NCBI GenBank assembly: GCA_947493145.1
Contig: CANLPZ010000001.1
Location: 434,001 to 498,000 of the forward strand
DNA from: an uncultured Paracoccaceae bacterium
Lineage (GTDB): Bacteria > Pseudomonadota > Alphaproteobacteria > Rhodobacterales > Rhodobacteraceae
DNA: 64,000 bases
Reading direction: 5' to 3'
Under the pieces are notes generated by a model, which worked only from the letters and a program-made list of their open reading frames with translations, was not told the origin of the DNA and did no database searches. Shown here in pieces: positions 26,412 to 36,188 of the stretch (its first letter is position 1; each line of letters begins with the position of its first letter). The position numbers and the translations under genes are program-made.

Positions 26412-28202
26412 ATGTTTCAATCCTTTGACGCGTCGAGCGATCCCGCCCAAGGCCCCTCTCGATTGGAGAGCCTGCGTGCCGCAATGGAAACGGCAGGTGT
26501 TGATGGGTTTCTTGTCCCGCGCGCCGATGCGCACCAAGGTGAAAATGTCGCCCCCTGCGATGAACGGCTTAGCTGGTTAACGGGGTTCACCGGATCGGCC
26601 GGATTTGCGGCGGTTCTGCCAGACATTGCTGGTGTGTTCATTGATGGGCGATACCGATTGCAGGTTAAATCCCAAGTTGATTTGGAACATTTCACACCGG
26701 TTGCATGGCCCGAAACAACACTTGGGTCATGGCTTTTGGACCACACCGCCAAAGGTTGCGTAATTGCCTTTGACCCATGGCTTCACAGCGTTGCAGAAAT
26801 CGCCGCATTGGAAACAAAATTAGGGGACGATGTTACGCTGGTGGCCCGCGAAAACTTGATCGACCAAATTTGGAACGATCAACCGGCGCCGCCCTTGGGC
26901 AAGATTTCAAAACACCCGTTGAATTTGTCCGGAAAATCATCCGAAGAAAAACGCAAAGAGACCGCGCAAACGCTGCGCGATGCGGGACATTCTGCCGCGA
27001 TCCTCACCCTGCCCGACAGTATCGCGTGGTTGTTAAATATTCGGGGCACCGATATTGCACGCACGCCGGTTCCACGCGCGTTCGCGATTGTGCATGACAC
27101 AGGGCATGTCGATTTGATCACGGAAGGCGCTAAACTCGAAAATGTCGACCTTGATGCCGGTGTTACGCACCATGAACCCGCTGAGTTCGATGCGCTTTTA
27201 ACAACGTTAACCGGCAAAGTACGGCTTGATCCGGCCTCTGCCCCGATCGCGATAAAATCCGCAATAACGTCAGCCGACGTTGTTCATGGCGATGATCCTT
27301 GTGTCTTGCCCAAGGCCTGTAAAAACGCTGTTGAAATTCAGGGCACGCGCGACGCCCACGCACGCGATGCTGTGGCAATGATCGAATTTCTGGCATGGCT
27401 TGACGCCACGCCAAAAGATAATTTGACCGAAATTGATGTCGTGACTCAGCTCGAAGGGTTCCGTGCCAAAACGAATGCACTGCACGATATAAGCTTTGAA
27501 ACGATTTGCGGGACTGGGCCGAATGGCGCGATTGTCCATTACCGCGTTACCCGCGACACCAATCGCAAGATCGAAGATGGTGATTTGCTGTTGGTCGACA
27601 GCGGCGCGCAATATGTGGACGGCACAACAGACATTACGCGAACCATCGCAATCGGCGCCCCAACGGATGACCAGCGACGTTGTTTTACGCGTGTTCTAAA
27701 AGGTATGATTGCAATCAGCCGCGCCCGTTTTCCAGTCGGCGTTACCGGCCGAGATTTGGATGCCTTGGCGCGCTATCCTTTGTGGACTGCGGGTCAGGAC
27801 TATGACCACGGTACCGGCCATGGTGTCGGATCATTCTTGGGCGTACACGAAGGCCCGCAAAGCATCGCACGCAGCCCACGTGGCGAGGTTGCGTTGAAAC
27901 AGGGGATGATCTTGTCAAACGAACCCGGATATTACCGCGAAGGTGAATTTGGGATCAGAATTGAAAATCTGATTGCCGTTGAACCGGCGCCCGCACTGAA
28001 CGGTGCAGATGATCGCAATATGCTGTCGTTTGAAACATTGACACATGTTCCAATCGATCAACGACTGATTGTTGCGGACGAATTGGACACGGCGGAACGT
28101 GCATGGCTAAATGATTACCATGCGTCATGCTATGAATTGTCCGCCGACAGGGTGGATGAAACCACAAAATTGTGGTTAAAAGCGGCCACGCAACCGATCT
28201 GA
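26412..28202 (+). CDS. pepP: Xaa-Pro aminopeptidase, M24B family
   Basis: 596-residue three-domain aminopeptidase P of the long (eukaryotic-like) type: two creatinase-like N-terminal domains (MGSRLESL-like start, LSWLTGFTGSAGFAAVL) and a C-terminal pita-bread domain. Metal ligands are visible in LLVDSGAQYVDGTTDITRT, HGTGHGVGSFLGVHEGP, and the Glu residues in LSNEPGYYREGEFGIRIEN. It releases an N-terminal residue preceding proline in the cytoplasm. Gene symbol by family only. Confidence 0.92.
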   Translation: MFQSFDASSDPAQGPSRLESLRAAMETAGVDGFLVPRADAHQGENVAPCDERLSWLTGFTGSAGFAAVLPDIAGVFIDGRYRLQVKSQVDLEHFTPVAWPETTLGSWLLDHTAKGCVIAFDPWLHSVAEIAALETKLGDDVTLVARENLIDQIWNDQPAPPLGKISKHPLNLSGKSSEEKRKETAQTLRDAGHSAAILTLPDSIAWLLNIRGTDIARTPVPRAFAIVHDTGHVDLITEGAKLENVDLDAGVTHHEPAEFDALLTTLTGKVRLDPASAPIAIKSAITSADVVHGDDPCVLPKACKNAVEIQGTRDAHARDAVAMIEFLAWLDATPKDNLTEIDVVTQLEGFRAKTNALHDISFETICGTGPNGAIVHYRVTRDTNRKIEDGDLLLVDSGAQYVDGTTDITRTIAIGAPTDDQRRCFTRVLKGMIAISRARFPVGVTGRDLDALARYPLWTAGQDYDHGTGHGVGSFLGVHEGPQSIARSPRGEVALKQGMILSNEPGYYREGEFGIRIENLIAVEPAPALNGADDRNMLSFETLTHVPIDQRLIVADELDTAERAWLNDYHASCYELSADRVDETTKLWLKAATQPI

Positions 28203-28257
28203 CATATTGGCGTCACATCGCGCTGCGATCACCGATGACACCTTGGGGAGGTTAGCC

Positions 28258-28599
28258 ATGGCGAAACATATCACGATACGCAAAGCATCCGGAACGTGGG
28301 TCGTACGCGCAGGCGGCGCAGTAATCGGTGAAAGCGCAAATGCCTTAGAACTTGTCGAAGGCGATTACCCACCCGTGATCTATTTTCCACGGGGCGACAT
28401 CGCGATGGCGTTTTTAGACCGCTCTGATAAATCCAGCCATTGTCCGCACAAGGGCGATGCGACTTATTTTTCGGTCATCACCAAATCCATGACGCTAAAA
28501 GATCAAGCATGGTCTTATGAAACGCCAAAGGATCAAATGTCCGATATCGAAGGACACATTGCATTCTATACAACCGATATCGCGGTCGAACGACTTTAA
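28258..28599 (+). CDS. DUF427 domain protein
   Basis: 113 residues, full family length. Hallmarks: YFPRGDIAMAFL, SSHCPHKGDATYFSV with the Cys-Pro-x-Lys-Gly core, AWSYETPKD, then IEGHIAFY. ATG 28258 follows GGGGAGG, a strong Shine-Dalgarno, and is preferred over ATG 28207. Function of DUF427 is unknown; a nucleotide-like pocket has been suggested for relatives. Its TAA shares bases with the stop of the convergent ClC gene (TTAA). Confidence 0.9.
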   Translation: MAKHITIRKASGTWVVRAGGAVIGESANALELVEGDYPPVIYFPRGDIAMAFLDRSDKSSHCPHKGDATYFSVITKSMTLKDQAWSYETPKDQMSDIEGHIAFYTTDIAVERL

Positions 28600-30284
28600 G
28601 AATGTTCTTCCGCCGCGTTTTCCGCCAACGCGCGATTAAATGCTTTCAAGGCGTCAACTTGAAACAACGCACCCCATAGTTCAGGTGGCTGGTCTTCGCC
28701 GCCCAATGTAATCACTGGGATGAAGGACAGGTTCGTGCCCTCGAACATGGGCATCGCCTGTTCTAAGGATGCGTTCCCATCGATATAAATCCCCTGCTCT
28801 ACCAACTCCCAACAGGCGTCTTCTTTCGCGGCATGTTTTTCATTGGGGGACCGCATGACATTCGCAACTTGGACCAAGGACAACAAATAGGCCTGCGGAC
28901 CAGCCGCTAGATGAATATTGCGTCGTTCCAATTGGGTTAAGAAAAACGAACGATCGACCAATTGCGATGCGATGGCCGTGCTCATGGACACGGCGACCAT
29001 AACGGCCAAGCCTGTTTGCCAATCGCCTGTTAATTCAAACACAATCAATGTCGTTGAAATCGGTGCACCCAAAACAGCGGCAGCAACAGCGCCCATTCCG
29101 GCCAATGCATATATAGTTTCAGACCCCGAAACGCTGGGAAATATGCCCGTCGCAACGGTGCCAAACGCAAGCCCGAACATCGCGCCGACCATTAAAGATG
29201 GCGAAAACACCCCACCGCCCATACGTCCCGCCATCGTTATTGCAACGGCGACGACCTTTAACACGACGAACACCATGGCTTCGTGCATCAACAAATTTCC
29301 GGTCAACGCCGCAGAGGTCGTTTCATACCCAACCCCGATAATATGCGGGAAAAAGATCGCAAGTGCGCCCAACAATGCGCCTGCGATTACGGGGCGTGAC
29401 CAATTTGGGTTGTTTATCTTCCGTTGCACAAAGGTTCCAAAATCCTCTGCCCAAAAAATTGCGCGCATTAAGATCACGGCCATCAGACCCGACAACATGC
29501 CAAGGATCAAAAATGCGGGCAGTTCGACATAAAATTGTAACGACCCTTCGGCAACAAGCGTGAATTCGGTGACGTCCCCATAGTGCAATCGGTTGATTAC
29601 GGTGCCCGCAACGGACGCGATAACAATGGGGGCAAAGGCGTGAACCGCAAAGTGACGTAAAATGACTTCGAGCGCGAAAAGCGCCCCTGCGATTGGCGCA
29701 TTGAATGAGGCACTCACAGCGGCCGCGACAGCGCAGCCAAGCAAATCGCGTGCTGTTATTCCGCTGGCGTTAATACGATCATTGACCCAGCTGGATACGA
29801 CGGCGGCAAGGTGAACAACCGGTCCTTCGCGTCCTGTTGATCCGCCAGTTGATAGCGTAATCAACGATGCCACGGCTGATGCCAAACCCGCCTTTTGTTC
29901 AACGCGCCCATCGTTGAGCGCAGATCCTTCGATAACATCGGCCACAGAACGGGCCCGACCGTCAGGCGTAAATCTGTTGAGGATAAGTCCAACGACAAGT
30001 CCGCCAACAATTGGCGTTATCAACACCCAATACCACGGCAGCGTTTTGGCAAAACTCGACAATGTTAAAATATCGTCGGTGCCGTAAACCCAAGCCTGCA
30101 ATCCTTCGACCCATTTTCGGAATAACAAAGCCGCTAAACCTGACACGGTCCCGACGGCCAAAGCGATCAACCAAAACTGAAATTGCGACGGTCCCTTTTG
30201 GCGCAAAACACGCCACATCTGACGTAGATCGGTGCCCCCCTTAGCCAAAGCTTGCGTCACCCATTGGCGAAAATTCTCTGGCAT
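28596..30284 (-). CDS. ClC family chloride channel / antiporter
   Basis: 562 residues with about ten hydrophobic segments typical of ClC proteins. GSTGREGPVVHLAA carries the gating Glu motif (GREGP) and GGVFSPSLMVGAMFG the GxFxP selectivity motif. After the membrane part a C-terminal cytosolic tail of about 120 residues resembles a degenerate CBS-like module. ATG 30284 (MPENFRQW) sits 5-6 nt after AAGGA, whereas ATG 30290 would overlap it, so 30284 is chosen. Whether it is a channel or a Cl-/H+ exchanger cannot be told. Confidence 0.92.
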   Translation of the reverse strand: MPENFRQWVTQALAKGGTDLRQMWRVLRQKGPSQFQFWLIALAVGTVSGLAALLFRKWVEGLQAWVYGTDDILTLSSFAKTLPWYWVLITPIVGGLVVGLILNRFTPDGRARSVADVIEGSALNDGRVEQKAGLASAVASLITLSTGGSTGREGPVVHLAAVVSSWVNDRINASGITARDLLGCAVAAAVSASFNAPIAGALFALEVILRHFAVHAFAPIVIASVAGTVINRLHYGDVTEFTLVAEGSLQFYVELPAFLILGMLSGLMAVILMRAIFWAEDFGTFVQRKINNPNWSRPVIAGALLGALAIFFPHIIGVGYETTSAALTGNLLMHEAMVFVVLKVVAVAITMAGRMGGGVFSPSLMVGAMFGLAFGTVATGIFPSVSGSETIYALAGMGAVAAAVLGAPISTTLIVFELTGDWQTGLAVMVAVSMSTAIASQLVDRSFFLTQLERRNIHLAAGPQAYLLSLVQVANVMRSPNEKHAAKEDACWELVEQGIYIDGNASLEQAMPMFEGTNLSFIPVITLGGEDQPPELWGALFQVDALKAFNRALAENAAEEHS

Positions 30285-30367
30285 AGCCATCCTTCAACAC
30301 GAGGAATTTTCTTGGTCACAGCGCCCCGTTCCGCCTAGGCTTTCGCGAATTGCATCAGAGGCAAGTC

Positions 30368-30511
30368 ATGGCCAGCACAGTTGCAATTTCAGCGTTACCC
30401 CCAGTATTAGGCGATCGGCTGAAATCCTCCAAGGCCGATCTTGAATTTAGTGAAGCCTCAGCGGCGCGGACACCTTGGTTCGCCCCCAAAACAATCGTTC
30501 TCGCACATTAA
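30368..30511 (+). CDS. Possible small protein (47 residues)
   Basis: ATG 30368 is preceded by AGAGG about 6-10 nt upstream and opens a 47-codon frame ending TAA at 30511. The peptide starts MASTVAISALPPVLGDRLKS and ends PWFAPKTIVLAH; no membrane helix or known motif. It is the only plausible coding content of the 300-bp gap between the ClC and recN genes, both of which are on the other strand. Coding status rests on the Shine-Dalgarno only. Confidence 0.35.
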   Translation: MASTVAISALPPVLGDRLKSSKADLEFSEASAARTPWFAPKTIVLAH

Positions 30512-30591
30512 GTCATCGCGGATAAAACGCTGTTATATTTAACGAAATTGGAATTTTAAATCGTAAACACCAACGACATCGGCAAGTCGAT

Positions 30592-32238
30592 TTAACCGAT
30601 CAACAACGCCTTTGCAGCATCTTTTGCGGCATCTGTAATCGTGTCGCCTGAAATCATCCGTGCGATTTCGCCAACGCGCGCTTCGGCGTCTAATGGCACA
30701 ACGGTGGACAATGTCACATCATCCACCACGTTCTTTTCCACCCGCCAATGGTGCCCACCAAGGGCCGCAACTTGCGGAGAATGGGTGACGACAAGAACTT
30801 GTCCACCATCCGCAAGATCAGCCAAACGTCGGCCCACGGCATCGGCGGTCGCGCCGCCAACCCCACGGTCGATTTCGTCAAAGATCATGGTAAGGCCAGA
30901 GGTCGTTGACGTCAGGCAGACCTTTAAGGCCAGCAAGAACCGCGACAGTTCCCCACCCGAGGCGATTTTGTTCAACGGACCCGAAGGGGCACCAGGGTTT
31001 GTCGCAACGGTAAAGGCAACGTCGTCAATGCCATCTGGTCCTGCTGCCGCATCGGACAATTCTGTCGCGAACACAGCGCGTTCCATTTTCAATGGGGCAA
31101 GTTCAGCAGCCATTGCCGCATCCAGTTCTTTTGCAGCTTTGGTACGTTTGCGACGTACTGATTGCGCCGCGTCATCAAAGGCCGCGCGTGCCTCGTTCAA
31201 TTCTGATTGAAGCCCCGCCAACATCGCGTCGCTTTCGTCGACGGCCGCAAGCTTAGCGCGGGTGGTGTCCGCAAAGGACCCAAGATCATCAGGCAACACA
31301 TTGTGTTTTCGCGCCAATCCTCGGATTGCAAAAAGACGTTCTTCGACCTCTTCCAATTCATGAGGATTAAAGCTGAGCGACCGAAGGAAGTCTTCGACGC
31401 CCGACTGCGCCTCGCCCAATTCGACTTGCGCACGTTCCAGGGCCGATAACGGAGCATCCAATTCGCCCTCGGCCTTGTCCGCTACACCATGCAACCAACG
31501 TGTGGCGTCTGTCATTGCGCCCTCTGCACCCTCAGACAATGACGCCAAGGCACGCGCCACATCCTCGCGAATTTTTTCCGCTGATTGCATCAGCCGGCGC
31601 TGCGTATCAAGTGTGGCTTCCTCCCCCTGTTGCGGGTCGAGCGCGTCCAGCTCAGACACAGCGTGGCGCAGAAACTCTTCTTCTTCCTTTGCAGCGGCGA
31701 TTTTGGTTTCGGCGTTGATCACGGCCTTTTGTGCGGCAGACACAGCGCGCCACAAACTGCGTAATTCGTTCAATTCGTCGCCAAGACCTGCGTAACTGTC
31801 CAACAGCGCACGGTGCCCACGCGCATTCAGCAAACCGCGGTCATCATGTTGCCCGTGCAATTCAACCAATGTTTCTGACAATCGGCGTAAAACCTCGCCA
31901 GAGGCGCGCCGGTCGTTGACGTAAGCGGTTTTTCGGCCGTCTTTGGAATTGACGCGACGCAGGATCAATTCGTCGGTTGGGTCCCACCCTGCATCAATCA
32001 GAACAGTTTGCGCCGGATGATCCTCTGGCAGGTCAAACCATGCCGTCACTTCGCCTTGGTCCGCGCCTGCGCGCACGAGCTCGGCACGGCCGCGCCAGCC
32101 CAAAACGAATCCCAAACTGTCCAGCAAGATGGATTTGCCTGCACCGGTTTCACCGGTCAGAACGTTCAGCCCGTTTTGAAAATCCAGTTCCAAGCGATCA
32201 ATGATCAGCATGTCCCGAATGTCGAGACCTCGAAGCAT
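30592..32238 (-). CDS. recN: DNA repair protein RecN
   Basis: SMC-like ATPase acting in double-strand break repair. 548 residues. Walker A TGETGAGKS is at about 28-36, a coiled-coil middle with many Ala/Glu/Arg heptads runs from about 150 to 370, and the C-terminal part has the ABC signature SGGELSRFLLALK, Walker B MIFDEIDRGVGG and the switch His in VVTHSPQVAA. It lies 15 bp downstream of bamD, a usual arrangement. Confidence 0.97.
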   Translation of the reverse strand: MLRGLDIRDMLIIDRLELDFQNGLNVLTGETGAGKSILLDSLGFVLGWRGRAELVRAGADQGEVTAWFDLPEDHPAQTVLIDAGWDPTDELILRRVNSKDGRKTAYVNDRRASGEVLRRLSETLVELHGQHDDRGLLNARGHRALLDSYAGLGDELNELRSLWRAVSAAQKAVINAETKIAAAKEEEEFLRHAVSELDALDPQQGEEATLDTQRRLMQSAEKIREDVARALASLSEGAEGAMTDATRWLHGVADKAEGELDAPLSALERAQVELGEAQSGVEDFLRSLSFNPHELEEVEERLFAIRGLARKHNVLPDDLGSFADTTRAKLAAVDESDAMLAGLQSELNEARAAFDDAAQSVRRKRTKAAKELDAAMAAELAPLKMERAVFATELSDAAAGPDGIDDVAFTVATNPGAPSGPLNKIASGGELSRFLLALKVCLTSTTSGLTMIFDEIDRGVGGATADAVGRRLADLADGGQVLVVTHSPQVAALGGHHWRVEKNVVDDVTLSTVVPLDAEARVGEIARMISGDTITDAAKDAAKALLIG

Positions 32239-32253
32239 TCTACCGTCCCCAGA

Positions 32254-33093
32254 TCAGAGCCATTTGCCCTGAATCACCTGACGGTAAATCTGGCTCAACC
32301 AGTTATTGCCAAGCGCACGTGGTTCCAGCCCCTGCCCTGTTAACAGCTTGTAACTGTCTTCATACCATTCGGTTGATCGGAAATTGTGGCCAAGGATCGC
32401 GCCAGCCGCCTGCGCCTCCGCGGTAAGACCAAGCGACAAATAGCTTTCGACAAGACGATGCAAGGCTTCTGGCGTATGCGATGTGGTTTGGAAATCCTCA
32501 ACCACAACACGGAACCGGTTAATTGCGGCCGTGTAATGTTTTTTCTTGAGGTAATATCGTCCGATTTCCATTTCTTTGGCGGCCAAATGGTCGAACGCCA
32601 AATCAAATTTCAAAATCGCCGACCGCGCATATTCGCTGTCAGGGTAAAGTTCGATCACGGAGCGCAGCGCTTGCAACGCTTGGAATGTCAAACCTTGATC
32701 GCGACCCACTTCGTCAATTTGGTCGTAATAGCTGAGCGCCAGCAAATACTGGGCATAGGCCGCATCCTCATCCGCCGGATAGAAATCGATATATCGCTGC
32801 GCAGAGGCCCGCGAATTCGGGTAATCCTTGTCCTTGTGATACGCAAAGGCCTGCATGATCAAAGCACGTTTTGACCATTCCGAATATGGGTACAGGCGTT
32901 CGATTTCACCAAAGTAAAAGGCAGCTTTGTCTTCTTGACGGCGGTCGAGTTCAAACTCGCCGCGTTCAAAAATCTCTTGAGGTGTGTAATTTTCAAGCGG
33001 AACATTGTCCAACGCACCATCGCCACAGCCAGCCAGCAACGCAATTAGCGCGCCAGTTGCAAGAAGCTTTGCCGAAGAGGGACGAAATTTCAT
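32254..33093 (-). CDS. bamD: Outer membrane assembly lipoprotein BamD
   Basis: 279-residue BAM-complex component for insertion of beta-barrel proteins in the outer membrane. Signal peptide with lipobox LLAG-C (lipidated Cys23), followed by TPR-like helical repeats: PQEIFERGEFELDRRQEDKAAFYFGEIERLYPYSEW and HTPEALHRLVESYLSLGL. It lies 114 bp downstream of lpxC; the group lpxC-bamD-recN follows ftsZ as in related genomes. Confidence 0.95.
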   Translation of the reverse strand: MKFRPSSAKLLATGALIALLAGCGDGALDNVPLENYTPQEIFERGEFELDRRQEDKAAFYFGEIERLYPYSEWSKRALIMQAFAYHKDKDYPNSRASAQRYIDFYPADEDAAYAQYLLALSYYDQIDEVGRDQGLTFQALQALRSVIELYPDSEYARSAILKFDLAFDHLAAKEMEIGRYYLKKKHYTAAINRFRVVVEDFQTTSHTPEALHRLVESYLSLGLTAEAQAAGAILGHNFRSTEWYEDSYKLLTGQGLEPRALGNNWLSQIYRQVIQGKWL

Positions 33094-33207
33094 GTGCTGC
33101 TACCCCATTTCGCATCTTTATTGCGGGTTATCTCCGCCAATTGCAAACGGTTTAACACAGAAAAATCGGGTGCAAAATGGGTTTGATTGGTTTTCGCAAG
33201 ATGATGC

Positions 33208-34128
33208 TTAGGCAACCTTGGGCAAATCCGCCTTTGTGACGCCTTCACCTGGTAAAAATGCCGCGATCGTGGCGTCACATTCAACAAATTCATATGCAGA
33301 CGGATCTGCGAACAATGCCCGCAACAGACGGTTCGTCATGGCGTGTCCTGCACGGTTTCCACGGTAATGTCCAAGAATTGGCGCCCCCGCTGTTGCAAGA
33401 TCACCAAGTGCATCAAGCATTTTGTGGCGAACGGCCTCGTCCGTGTGACGTAAACCACCCGGGCTTAGAACGTGTTCGCCATCAACAACGACCGCGTTTT
33501 CCAAGGTTCCGCCCAACGCCAATCCATTTGCGCGCATAAATTCAACGTCGCTGTTGCGGCAAAACGTGCGGCTGTCGCTCAGTTCGCGCACAAAGGCACC
33601 GTTTGCCATATTCAAACGTTTTGTCTGTTGACCAATTGCGGCATCGACAAAATCGATCTCGAAATCAATTTGCAAATGATCTGCCGGTGCAAGCGTTGCG
33701 ACGGCATCCCCATTTCGGACTTCGACGGTTTTTAAAACACGGATCGCTTGGGCTGGCTCGGACAGTTCAGTTATACCCGCTTTCAAAAACGCAGCGACGA
33801 AGGGCGCCGCGCTTCCATCCAAAATCGGAACCTCAGGACCGGAGACATCAACCAAGGCGTTGTGGATTCCGCATCCGTGCAACGCCGCCATGATATGCTC
33901 AATCGTTGACACGGTTGCACCGTCAGCATTTTCAATCAACGTACAAAGTGGACGTTCGACAACCGCATTCCAAAGCGCTGGAACCATTGCATCACCGCTG
34001 GAAATATCCGTGCGTCGAAACCAAATTCCATAGTTTGCAGACGCGGGATGGACCTCAACCGTTGCCGGTTCGCCAGAATGCAAACCCAAACCAGTCAGCG
34101 TTGCGGATTTCGTCAGCGTTTTTTGCAC
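33208..34128 (-). CDS. lpxC: UDP-3-O-acyl-N-acetylglucosamine deacetylase (GTG start)
   Basis: Zinc deacetylase for the committed step of lipid A synthesis. 306 residues. Zinc His78 lies in STIEHIMAALHG; the other ligands are in HKMLDALGDL and the catalytic His in GHYRGNRAGHAMTN. The first codon is GTG (plus-strand CAC at 34126-34128) with GGAG 6 nt upstream. It lies about 200 bp after ftsZ, beyond a terminator, so it probably has its own promoter there. Confidence 0.96.
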   Translation of the reverse strand: MQKTLTKSATLTGLGLHSGEPATVEVHPASANYGIWFRRTDISSGDAMVPALWNAVVERPLCTLIENADGATVSTIEHIMAALHGCGIHNALVDVSGPEVPILDGSAAPFVAAFLKAGITELSEPAQAIRVLKTVEVRNGDAVATLAPADHLQIDFEIDFVDAAIGQQTKRLNMANGAFVRELSDSRTFCRNSDVEFMRANGLALGGTLENAVVVDGEHVLSPGGLRHTDEAVRHKMLDALGDLATAGAPILGHYRGNRAGHAMTNRLLRALFADPSAYEFVECDATIAAFLPGEGVTKADLPKVA

Positions 34129-34277
34129 GTGTTCTCCAAAACGGAATTGTCCGTGGCAGGAGAGTTAAGAAAAACCGAAGCGAAGCTCAATTCAATCTTT
34201 GCAACGGTTTGAAACATGTTCGTAGCAAAGCTGCCAAACCCCGCCGATTGGCAGATCAAATCCTTGATATAAAACAA

Positions 34278-34304
34278 AAAAGGGCTGCAGAACGCAGCCC
34301 TTTT
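34278..34304 (-). terminator. Intrinsic terminator of ftsZ
   Basis: Arms AAAAGGGCTGC and GCAGCCCTTTT (11 bp) around a 5-nt loop, with further T on the minus strand. It lies 22 bp past the ftsZ stop and separates the dcw cluster from lpxC. Confidence 0.9.
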
Positions 34305-34326
34305 CCAATCACGAATTGTGACCGAT

Positions 34327-36009
34327 TTAGTTTGCTTGACGACGCAAGAACGCAGGAATTTCAATGCGATCTTGTTCTGGATCAGCTTCTGGCGCAGGTG
34401 CTGCAGCAGCAGGCGCCTGCGGTTGTGCTTGTGGCTGCGGTGCTGGCGTTTCAGCAGCGGCCGGTTGACCTGTCATCCGGTTAATCAACGAATTGATCCC
34501 AAAACGTGGGCGTTCCGTTTCTGCAGCTGGTTGCGCAGCAGGAGCCGCTGGCGCCGCCATCGGCTGTTGACCTGGAACTTTGTTCACAGCCGCTTGCAAA
34601 CGCGCCATGGCTTCTGCGGACGGAGTGCCCGCAGCAGGTGCCTGAGGTGCGACAAAGCTTTCAGCAGCAATTTCCTGTGCTGCCTCTGGCGCTGGTTGAT
34701 ATGCTGGCGGAGGTAACATTTCATCGACGGCCGCTTGTTGTGCCGGCTGTTGCGGCGCGGCGTCGTGGCGGGCAACAAATGATGGAACCTCAGCTTGGCG
34801 TGGTGCCGCAGCTGCAGGTGCCGGCGTTTGGACTGGTGCCGGTTCGAAAATGTCTTCCGCTTGCTCAGCCGCTGTTTCTTGGAACAAATCAGGTTCAGCC
34901 GTCGCTTGTGCCGCAACTGGCGCAGCCACTGGAGCCGCAGCAGCAGGAGGAACAAAGCTTGGCGCCTCGTCTTCAGCTGGCTTTTCTGATTTCAAAGGTT
35001 CGGCCAAAGAACGACGTGGAACCGGAATTTCGGCGGCACCTTCGATTGCGTCGATCCCTGTTGCAACAACAGACACACGCATGTTGCCTTCCATCGCTGT
35101 GTCCAAAGTTGAACCAACGATGATGTTTGCATCTGCATCGACTTCTTCGCGAATACGGTTTGCTGCTTCGTCCAATTCGAACAACGTCAGGTCGTAACCA
35201 CCTGTGATGTTGATCAAAACGCCCTTTGCGCCGCGAAGTGAAATTTCGTCCAACAATGGGTTGGCAATGGCTTTTTCTGCCGCTTGGATCGCGCGATCGT
35301 CGCCGCCTGCTTCGCCTGTTCCCATCATCGCTTTTCCCATTTCGTCCATGACGGCGCGAACATCAGCAAAGTCGAGGTTGATCAAACCAGGGCGAACCAT
35401 CAAATCGGTCACGCCTTTAACACCTTGGTACAAAACGTCATCCGCCATGGAGAACGCTTCAGTAAAGGTTGTTTTTTCGTTGGCCAGACGGAACAAGTTC
35501 TGGTTCGGAATAATGATCAGTGTGTCGACAACTTTTTGAAGCGCTTCAACACCATCTTCCGCTTGGTTCATGCGCTTTGCGCCTTCGAACTGGAACGGTT
35601 TGGTCACAACACCAACCGTTAGGACACCAAGTTCGCGCGCCGCTTGGGCGATGATTGGCGCGGCACCTGTTCCGGTACCACCACCCATACCTGCGGTGAT
35701 GAAACACATGTGTGCCCCCGCAAGATGGTCAACGATTTGTTCAATGCTTTCTTCGGCTGCGGCGGCACCAACTGTTGCACGTGCGCCAGCACCCAAACCT
35801 TCGGTGACTTTAACGCCCAACTGAATGCGGCTGTCTGATTTTGATTGCTGCAGTGCCTGCGCATCGGTGTTTGCCACGACAAATTCAACGCCTTCCAGCT
35901 CTTTGTCGATCATGTTGTTCACGGCGTTGCCGCCGGCACCACCGACACCAAATACGGTGATACGGGGTTTTAGGTCTTCCTGACCGGGCATGGAAAGATT
36001 CAATGTCAT
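34327..36009 (-). CDS. ftsZ: Cell division protein FtsZ
   Basis: Tubulin-like GTPase forming the Z ring. 560 residues, longer than the roughly 380 of E. coli. The GTPase core (about 1-320) carries the tubulin signature GGGTGTG at 109-115 and the T7 loop [12 protein letters not shown] linker of about 220 residues very rich in Ala, Pro, Gln and Glu follows, then the C-terminal conserved peptide [14 protein letters not shown], which binds FtsA and other partners. A long linker is usual in Rhodobacterales. A 179-bp spacer after ftsA may hold an extra promoter. Confidence 0.98.
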   Translation of the reverse strand: MTLNLSMPGQEDLKPRITVFGVGGAGGNAVNNMIDKELEGVEFVVANTDAQALQQSKSDSRIQLGVKVTEGLGAGARATVGAAAAEESIEQIVDHLAGAHMCFITAGMGGGTGTGAAPIIAQAARELGVLTVGVVTKPFQFEGAKRMNQAEDGVEALQKVVDTLIIIPNQNLFRLANEKTTFTEAFSMADDVLYQGVKGVTDLMVRPGLINLDFADVRAVMDEMGKAMMGTGEAGGDDRAIQAAEKAIANPLLDEISLRGAKGVLINITGGYDLTLFELDEAANRIREEVDADANIIVGSTLDTAMEGNMRVSVVATGIDAIEGAAEIPVPRRSLAEPLKSEKPAEDEAPSFVPPAAAAPVAAPVAAQATAEPDLFQETAAEQAEDIFEPAPVQTPAPAAAAPRQAEVPSFVARHDAAPQQPAQQAAVDEMLPPPAYQPAPEAAQEIAAESFVAPQAPAAGTPSAEAMARLQAAVNKVPGQQPMAAPAAPAAQPAAETERPRFGINSLINRMTGQPAAAETPAPQPQAQPQAPAAAAPAPEADPEQDRIEIPAFLRRQAN

Positions 36010-36188
36010 GTTACTGTCCGCCTGCTGATTACGAACCCGCCTTATTGACGGGATTAACTGCTGTCCTGACAGAAACTGTACCGTGACATTTGGGAAACGT
36101 CACGAGAAAAACGCAAATTCGCCACAAAATATGGTAAAAAATCTCTTGAAATACGCCGGATTTGGGCCAATCGGCGAAATCTAGCGCA

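Noticed and set aside
36043-36057. TTAA-N7-AATA sequence upstream of ftsZ considered as a CtrA box
   Set aside because: Only one half-site fits TTAA-N7-TTAA, and CtrA control of ftsZ is not expected in this group.
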